NCBI GenBank assembly: GCA_029706075.1
Contig: JAINUG010000054.1
Coordinates: 4,413,574-4,477,573, forward strand
Source of the DNA: Aldrovandia affinis
Lineage: Eukaryota > Chordata > Actinopteri > Notacanthiformes > Halosauridae
Direction: 5' to 3'
DNA length: 64,000 bases
Shown: in pieces, positions 58,531 to 64,000 of the stretch
How positions within the stretch are numbered: the first letter of the stretch is position 1
Layout of the letters: the number at the start of each line of letters is the position of its first letter
The notes under the pieces: model-generated
Database searches by the model: none
What the model was told of the DNA's origin: nothing
Seen by the model: only the letters and a program-made list of their open reading frames with translations
Position numbers and translations under genes: made by a program

Positions 58531-60369
58531 AGAAACAAATGGGGGAAGACGTAATAGTGAAACAGCACGCCAGTAGCGTGCTCTGGCCTCTGCTCTGCAC
58601 TGTCCGTGGCGAGGTCATGGGGAACGGAGGCCCGTCTCCATTGCTGAGGGGTCATGGGGAACGGAGGGAGAGAGAGAGCCCTCCCGCATCGGGGGTCAGG
58701 CTTTGGGCGAGTCTCTAAGTCACAGGCCCAGCCGGGGCGGAACGCCGTCCTTTTGTGTGTTCGTGTGGAGCTGAGGCGCTCTGTTAGCGACTGGAGGGGA
58801 GCACTGGGGAAGCGGGGATTGTGTCAGATCAACTTCAAATCGAGGGTCCTGATAAAGAGACGGCATGGCCTCAACCCTTCAGGGACGACATAAAAAAAGA
58901 GCCCCTCACTGCCTCCATGATCCCACATTGATGTCTGCAGTGTTGAACCTTTCCGTCCGGTGGTCCAAACAATGACCTTCATTTAAAAAAATGTACAAAA
59001 AACCCACCCCATATAGTCTACTTGAGATTGGCCTCACAACATGTAACTAGTTCTCTTTGGTGACCGATATACCTGACGAGGTGACACACTGTTTTATGTG
59101 TGCTCTGTTGACCAGCCTCTTGGCTTGGCCATTCTTCAAGTCCCACTTCTTCCATGTGTCCTACCTGCCGGTGTTGGTTCATGAAACGGGACTGTAACGA
59201 GCATATTTTGGCAAAATCCGTTTCCGTTTAGCAGAACCGTGTCGCTGAGTGAACAGCCTCCTGTCCCAGTACCAGCTCGCTTCCCTTCCTCTGACCCTCT
59301 CCGTCCATCCTCTCTCCTCTCTCCCTCTCCCTTCCCCTCCACCCTGGGGCGTTGAGCGTCCCTCAGCCTCCTCCTTTCCTTCCTCCCAGCCACTGTCACC
59401 CCTTCCCCCCCCTCAGTGGCCTTGCCTCTGGCCTCTGCCTGTCTCTCTCTCTCTCTCTCTCCATCTCCCTCCCTCCCCATCTTCCCTCTCGATCTTCCCC
59501 TCCCCCCGTCCCCCCTCTCCTGCTCTTTACGTGTCTGATGTCTTGTGAAAGAGCATAAAGCGCTGAAGGTCTGGTTTATGGCCTGGCGTGTTTTTTTCAG
59601 CGCTCACGGTTTATGGCTTCATTGTTCTTTATCATCCTCCTGGATACACATTGAGGGAAATGGAGGAGGCTGCTATAGATTTGCTGTCCCCTTTCCCCCC
59701 ATCCATCTTTATTGTGGATCACGGTGCAGCGCCAGGCCCCAGAGCTCACCGAAAGAAGGCCGTCTAGCTTTCGTTCGCTCTTTATTGTAAGGTTTTAGCT
59801 AGCTAGCTACTTAACGTTAGCTACCTTGTCTTGAAATATCTCTCTCGTTCCTGGGCAGGGTGGGGGTGGGGGTGGGGGTTTTGGAACTTTTTGTGGCCCG
59901 GAAGTGTAAAACCACAGCAGTGTTAGCCTGGCGCGATGTAGCATCAGCAGGCCCTGACCTTCCTGTGGTGGAATGTGCCGGTTCTGTTTGTCCCTCAGAG
60001 GGCACCGTAACAGCAGGGCCCTCATGTGTGTACTCTGTGCTTCAGCACCATCGCAGAGATGGCAAACTCGGTGCGCCCGCCGTGCCGCAGCTTAAACGTA
60101 TTCATCCTTTTTAAGTGCAGTCTGGTTGGAGCTGACCCCGGGCGATCTCTAAGGTGGGCGGGGTCGCAGCGGCCCAGACTGGAGGCGGAGATTGCCATGT
60201 AGGGAGCGTTCATTTGCATTCCGCAGTCGACGGCGCAAAGCTGGGATCGCCGCAGAGAGGCTTGTTTCCTCCAGGGAGAACACAGCCGCCTGCTCCTGGA
60301 ATAAACATAGCTTCTTCCTCACCCGCCTCCTCCGTACTGTGTAATGAGCTGGAATCTTATGTTTTCTCC
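58531..60369. other. Intronic sequence with a pyrimidine-rich patch
   Basis: 59275-59525 is CT-rich (CTCTCTCTCTCTCTCCATCT), giving Pro/Ser/Leu-rich frames that are composition effects. Two partial copies of GTCATGGGGAACGGAGG lie 36 bases apart (58615 and 58651). Confidence 0.4.
59854..59880 (+). repeat. G-rich tract with G-quadruplex potential
   Basis: Four G5 or longer tracts separated by single T (GGGTGGGGGTGGGGGTGGGG). Short loops favour a stable quadruplex. Confidence 0.75.
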
Positions 60370-60570
60370 TGGGGTGTGTGTGTGTGTGTTCGCACCGTGT
60401 ACATGCCTTGTGTGCATGTGCGTGGTGCGCACGTGTGTGCACACGTGTGTGTGCGTGTGCGCGTGCGCGCTCTGTGTGAGCTGTGTGTGGCTGTGGGTGT
60501 TGGTGTGTGTGCGCTGTGTGTGTGTGTGGGTGCTCTGTGTGCATGTGCATGTGTGTGGTGCATGCATGCG

Positions 60571-60614
<44 letters not shown>

Positions 60615-60795
60615 GGCGTGCGTGCGTGCGTGCGTGCATGCGTGCGTGCGTGCCCGCCCGCCCTCACTGTGTTTATGTGTGTGTATGTGGCTGTGGGTGC
60701 TGGCGTGTGCGCTGTGTTTGTGTGTGTGTCTGTGTGTGCTTGGCTGTGGATGTTGGCGTGTGCACTGTGTGTGTGTGCGTGGGTGCACTGCGTGC
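60370..60795 (+). repeat. (GT)n, (GCGT)n compound microsatellite
   Basis: Alternating purine-pyrimidine sequence, including GTGCGCGTGCGCGC (60457) and ten GCGT-type units (60613-60653), the best Z-DNA-forming stretch in the window. The 273-residue frame across it is an artefact. Confidence 0.93.
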
Positions 60796-60929
60796 CTGTT
60801 TGTGTGTTTTAAGGTCTTTATGTGGCTGTTTGAAGAGAAGCCTTTGAGGTCTTGTACCTTCCTTGTGGCGTGTGGTGGTGCAGGAGCCCCAACACCTGCT
60901 CAGAACCCTGCCGTGGGCCGGGGGGCGAC

Positions 60930-61170
60930 GACAAGATGGCCGTCACACGTTACCGCTTTCGGAACACCCTTCTGACAAGCACTGTCCCCAGGCGAGCCCT
61001 CAGATACCCCTTCCCAATAACACTGGCATCCACGCCTGATTCATCGCACGACTGTGTCATAATTACGGATCTGGCAGCTGTCAGAAAAGCGTTCGCAAAC
61101 AATTAGTTTTTCCGGCGGACACATCTGTTTACACCCAGATTACAGCTGTCAGGCGGAAGGTTTTACACGC
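60930..61170. other. Possible conserved non-coding element with repeated CAGCTGTCA
   Basis: CAGCTGTCAG occurs twice (61076 and 61143) near CATAATTACGG and AACAATTAG. A frame across 60852-61106 is open but unlike any family I know. E-box plus homeodomain motifs are typical of enhancers. Confidence 0.25.
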
Positions 61171-61333
61171 GGGGATGTCGTAGGATAAGAGGTGGTGCGG
61201 CGGGTAATGTTTGCGTTGTCGATGGTTGTTAACCATGTACACTGTGTGCGCACGGGGCAGGTGTGGGGGAAAGAGAACGTTAATGTGCGGTGAATGTGTC
61301 ACAGTGGCTCGATGAACAACGATCCGCAATACT

Positions 61334-61497
61334 TGTGGTTCTCCGTGGCTCAGTTGGTAGGGCACGGCGTTTGCAACGCTTAGGTTGCGGGTTCACTTCC
61401 CACTGCGACCACATATACTGCAAAAAAAGAAAGAAAAAAAAGGATGCATTCACTACTGTAAGTCGCTTTGGATAAATGGCATATATTAAATGGCATA
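61334..61497 (+). mobile_element. tRNA-derived SINE, GTGGCTCAG type, copy 3
   Basis: The head CTCCGTGGCTCAGTTGGTAG and B box GCGGGTTCACTTCCC are present. An A-rich AAAGAAAGAAAAAAA insertion (61423) and a damaged 3' end (GATAAATGGCATATATTAAA) distinguish it. Confidence 0.78.
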
Positions 61498-61621
61498 GAT
61501 CTACTTACTATGCATTATTTTCACCCTTTTCTTTATTTCTCTCTCAATTTGGAATTGCGCCACTAGAATTACCACTAGCCTACTTTAAGAGAGCCCCCTC
61601 CTATCCTGCCCTGCCACCTGG

Positions 61622-61890
61622 TTCCTCATCACAGCCCTGAGCTTTGTGTCTGTAGCCGCAACGTTCTCACAACGTTCTGGTTCCTCATCCCCCACCCCCC
61701 AGGCCCGGAGCTTTCTGTCTGTAGCTGCAACATTCTCACAACGTTCTGGTTCCTCATCCCCCCCCCCAGGCCCGGAGCTTTCTGTCTGTAGCTGCAACGT
61801 TCTCACAACGTTCTGGTTCCTCATCCCCCACCTCCCAGGCCCGGTGCTTTCTGTCTGTAGCTGCAACGTCCTCACAGCGTCCTCTTCCTT
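61622..61890 (+). repeat. Four-copy minisatellite, 67-69-bp unit
   Basis: GCTTT-TGTCTGTAGC recurs at 61641, 61710, 61777 and 61846. Length variation comes from a C-run (CCCCCCACCCCCC). The first and last copies are the most diverged. Both strands stay open across it because the unit is nearly a multiple of three; the resulting LQTESSGPG-like repeat peptide is not evidence of a gene. Confidence 0.9.
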
Positions 61891-62184
61891 TCGGTGATGC
61901 TGTGAGAGGCTGCCTGGAGGAGCACTTGCTAACAAGTTTGTTCTTTTTTTTGGGGCCGTTTTTGTTTTTGTGCCTCCCTCCTTCCTAGTTTTACACACAC
62001 CTTGCACGGGCAAGAGTGGCATTCAGACAGAAACGCTGACACACAGCACTCTCCTACATCCTCCTCCTGTTGGGTTGCCGTGACATCACCGTAACTGCAC
62101 AGAATACTGTGGGCTAGTCAGGCTGTCACACCCCCCACTCACTTTCAATTGTTCATGATTATGAGCCAACACTGTAGCTTGCGT

Positions 62185-62330
62185 TGTGTAAAGTACAGGG
62201 AAAAGCTGCCTGAACAGTCTGTGAACTCCAGAGAGAGAAAATTATCCCGCACAGTTGAATAATTTATTAGCTCCACGGCACTGACAGTTTCGACCGCGTG
62301 GGCCTTGGTCAGGGTGAGTCTTTCCCCCTC
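62185..62330 (-). repeat. Possible Penelope- or LINE-type end fragment
   Basis: On - it reads CTGACCAAGGCCCACGCGGT CGAAAC, the form 'CTGA-GAAGGCC-CGAAAC' seen at ends of several retroelements. Only about 140 bp is visible, with no coding part. Confidence 0.35.
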
Positions 62331-62464
62331 CCACCTTCATCTAAGCAACCCGTGTGGCAGCACTGCTGTGTATGAGAAGACTCTGCCTATTGGAGACAGT
62401 CAACAGCCCAGTGTCAAACCTGGTTGTCTTCACCAGGTGTGACCTGTGGGGTCTAAACCTGTTC

Positions 62465-62725
62465 CCTGCTCTCTCCTGTACTATTGTGGGTGGCCTGTAG
62501 GGTGTAAAATAGTCACTTACTCTCTCCTGTAGTACTGGATGTGATCTGTAGGGTGCAAAATTGTCACTTGCTCTCTCCTGTAGTACTGGGTGTGGCCTGT
62601 AGGGTGTAAAATAGTCACTGGCTCTCCTCTAGTACTGTGTGTGGCCTGTAGGGTGTAAAATAGTCACCGGCTCTCCTGTAGTACTGTGTGTGAGCTGTAG
62701 GATGTAAAATAGTCACTGGCTCGCA
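62465..62725 (+). repeat. Five-copy minisatellite, 49-51-bp unit
   Basis: CTGTAGG-TGTAAAAT-GTCAC recurs at 62495, 62546, 62597, 62646 and 62695. Unit length drops from 51 to 49 in the later copies (CTCTCTCCTGTAG against CTCTCCTGTAG), suggesting a slippage step part way along the array. Confidence 0.88.
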
Positions 62726-63809
62726 GGTGAGTGCATCAGAGGAGTGCAGGTGCTTCAGTGTGCGGGTGGCTTAGCGATGACAGGATGGGCACAGTTGGGG
62801 ATTTTAGGGAGCCTTGAGATGTAATCAGAGCAATTCAGGAATACATTTACTGCAGTGACACCTCCTTTTCCTTTTGCATACCACCGTTTAATGTTGAGAT
62901 TGTTACACTAATGGGTTTGTTAGTCAGTTATCCCATTTAACATTTCCACACACTCATTAGCACATCGTAGACCTTACAGGGATAAATGTGTGATTTTTTT
63001 CTTCTCTGACTTGAGACAAGCCAGAAGGGTATTTTTCTAAATTATTATTTTTTTAAATATGTAATTACAGTCAGCCTGGAATACACAGTGCTTGCCTTCC
63101 TCCGTGTTGTTTTTGCTAAAACCCTTCCTCAACAGGGAACGGCCTGATTGCACGTGTGGCTCGAGGACTCGGCTACAATTTTGTAAGTGCAAGGTGTACA
63201 CACGGATCGACCAGCCAGTCTGCCACTGTGGAATGTAATTGTGAAAGATTGCTGGTCATTTCAGTGTTCGCGCAACCATTTTGAGCAGTGCTTTAAGGTT
63301 GTTTATTGTTTACCTCTGAGACATTTTTTTGATCGAAACATTCGTGCAGTGCACAACAATTAAACCATTTCAAAGGAAAGATTATTTTACAGAATACATT
63401 TTACATTACCTTCCATTATATGATGGTACATTGATATTATTTTAATTTTAAATAGTTTGTTTCTGAAATTGTGTTTAAGGGCAAATATTAGTTGCATGCA
63501 ACGGCCAGGGCATTATTTCATTAGGTATACTGTGCACAACACTACACAAGTACTATTATTTCATATGGGCTTTATAATAATTATATATTTAAATAATTAT
63601 TTACATAATTATATAGACTAATATTATAGTCTTGTGCCACATTTATTGAGGGCTGTCTCTGTTGCCGTGAACACTTCGGCGCAAAAAAAAAGAAAAGATC
63701 GTTTGGCTATCTTCACAGTTTCATAGTTTCACCCAGGGAGGTACCCACCCGAGGTATCGCCCACGTCATCATTCGATAGTGTTCAACCGGACGCCCCTGC
63801 GACGTGCTT
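62726..63809. other. AT-rich intronic sequence
   Basis: Holds only the small exon candidate at 63136. Long AT-rich stretches (63560-63620) with ATTATATA repeats; no other feature. Confidence 0.4.
63136..63182 (+). other. Candidate 47-base splice-flanked exon, not recognised
   Basis: An acceptor (CCCTTCCTCAACAG ending at 63135) and a strong donor (GTAAGT from 63183) bracket 47 bases. Read from a phase-1 donor such as the one at 25267, the frame is open and gives Gly-NGLIARVARGLGYNF, ending in phase 0. This is not the TANC2 segment I expect next. It could be a cryptic or alternative exon, or chance. Confidence 0.18.
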
Positions 63810-64000
63810 ACATTTACATTACATTTTATGCATTTAGCAGATGCTCTTATCCAGAGCGACTTACACAGTTTACATTTCTTTACATACAATCCATTTATAC
63901 AGCTGGATATTTTAGTGAAGCAATTCAGGTTAAGTACCTTGCTCAAGGGTACAACGTCAGTGCCCCACCTGGGAATTGAACCTGCAACCTCTGAGTTACA
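63810..64000 (-). mobile_element. tRNA-derived SINE, GCATTTAGCAGA-tail type, copy 4, cut by the window edge
   Basis: Almost identical over its visible length to the copy at 55346, including TACAATCCATTTATAC and TTGCTCAAGGGTACAAC. The head continues beyond 64000. The high similarity between the two suggests recent activity. Confidence 0.83.

Larger units (their letters stand above)
25268..64000 (+). other. Inferred first coding intron of tanc2 (runs off the window)
   Basis: The donor GTGAGT follows the exon directly. No sequence matching the expected next TANC2 segment (acidic and Ser/Arg-rich, beginning Asp-Gly-Gly) was seen in any + strand frame. The remaining 38.7 kb is therefore best read as intron filled with repeats and possible regulatory blocks. 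The interpretation depends on the tanc2 call; other small genes inside it cannot be excluded. Confidence 0.5.

Noticed and set aside
60154..60975. 273-residue plus-strand frame rich in Cys-Val
   Set aside because: Mostly (GT)n and (GCGT)n; stops are absent only because the repeat lacks stop codons.
61585..62022. 145-residue minus frame with LQTESSGPG repeats
   Set aside because: Minisatellite with a unit near a multiple of three; C-run length changes break the frame between copies and there are no gene signals.

Overview
This is a vertebrate nuclear window, almost certainly from a ray-finned fish. It has no operons, Shine-Dalgarno sites, dense ORFs or CRISPR arrays. It does have long (CA/GT)n and (GA/CT)n microsatellites, at least a dozen tRNA-derived SINE copies or fragments of four types, Tc1-like, piggyBac-like and hAT-like DNA transposon remnants, and scattered CpG-rich stretches. 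The SINE types are common in teleost genomes; a basal teleost such as an eel or tarpon relative is possible, but that is only an impression. Most long open frames here are translations of microsatellites.

One protein-coding exon is recognised with reasonable support. It spans 25168-25267 on the + strand, has a strong acceptor, a start codon at 25201, 22 codons plus one base, and a GTGAGT donor at 25268. Its peptide closely matches the N-terminus that I recall for TANC2, a postsynaptic ankyrin/TPR scaffold protein. If that is right, sequence left of 25168 holds 5' non-coding exons, introns and promoters, and sequence right of 25268 is a very long first coding intron that runs off the window. 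No convincing next TANC2 exon was found. A 47-base splice-flanked candidate at 63136-63182 is in a compatible phase but unrecognised.

Layout: 0-25 kb holds a Tc1-like relic (150-709), several SINEs, a four-unit tandem repeat with three CCAAT boxes (11454-11610), a SINE inserted into another SINE's tail (12988-13700), microsatellites, a 227-bp inverted-repeat MITE (21795-22021) and a 380-bp purine tract. 25-42 kb holds the TANC2 exon, a 1.1-kb hAT-like element (27628-28742), a 1.35-kb piggyBac-like element with exact TTAA flanks (35326-36677), a Tc1-like relic broken by a SINE (39258-40042), and a CpG-rich block at 41215-41735 that could be an internal promoter. 42-64 kb holds microsatellites, three minisatellites (47378, 61622, 62465), another Tc1-like relic (51288-51780), a 124-bp-arm near-perfect palindrome (57154-57456) and more SINEs.

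I see no new multi-gene system. The more unusual signals are structural: two mobile elements of different length that share CAGGG ends and short 6-bp target duplications, a clean foldback palindrome, two SINE insertions dated relative to their hosts by target-site duplications, the CCAAT-box minisatellite, and a coding-like minus-strand reading frame in a possibly conserved block near 10.2-10.7 kb.
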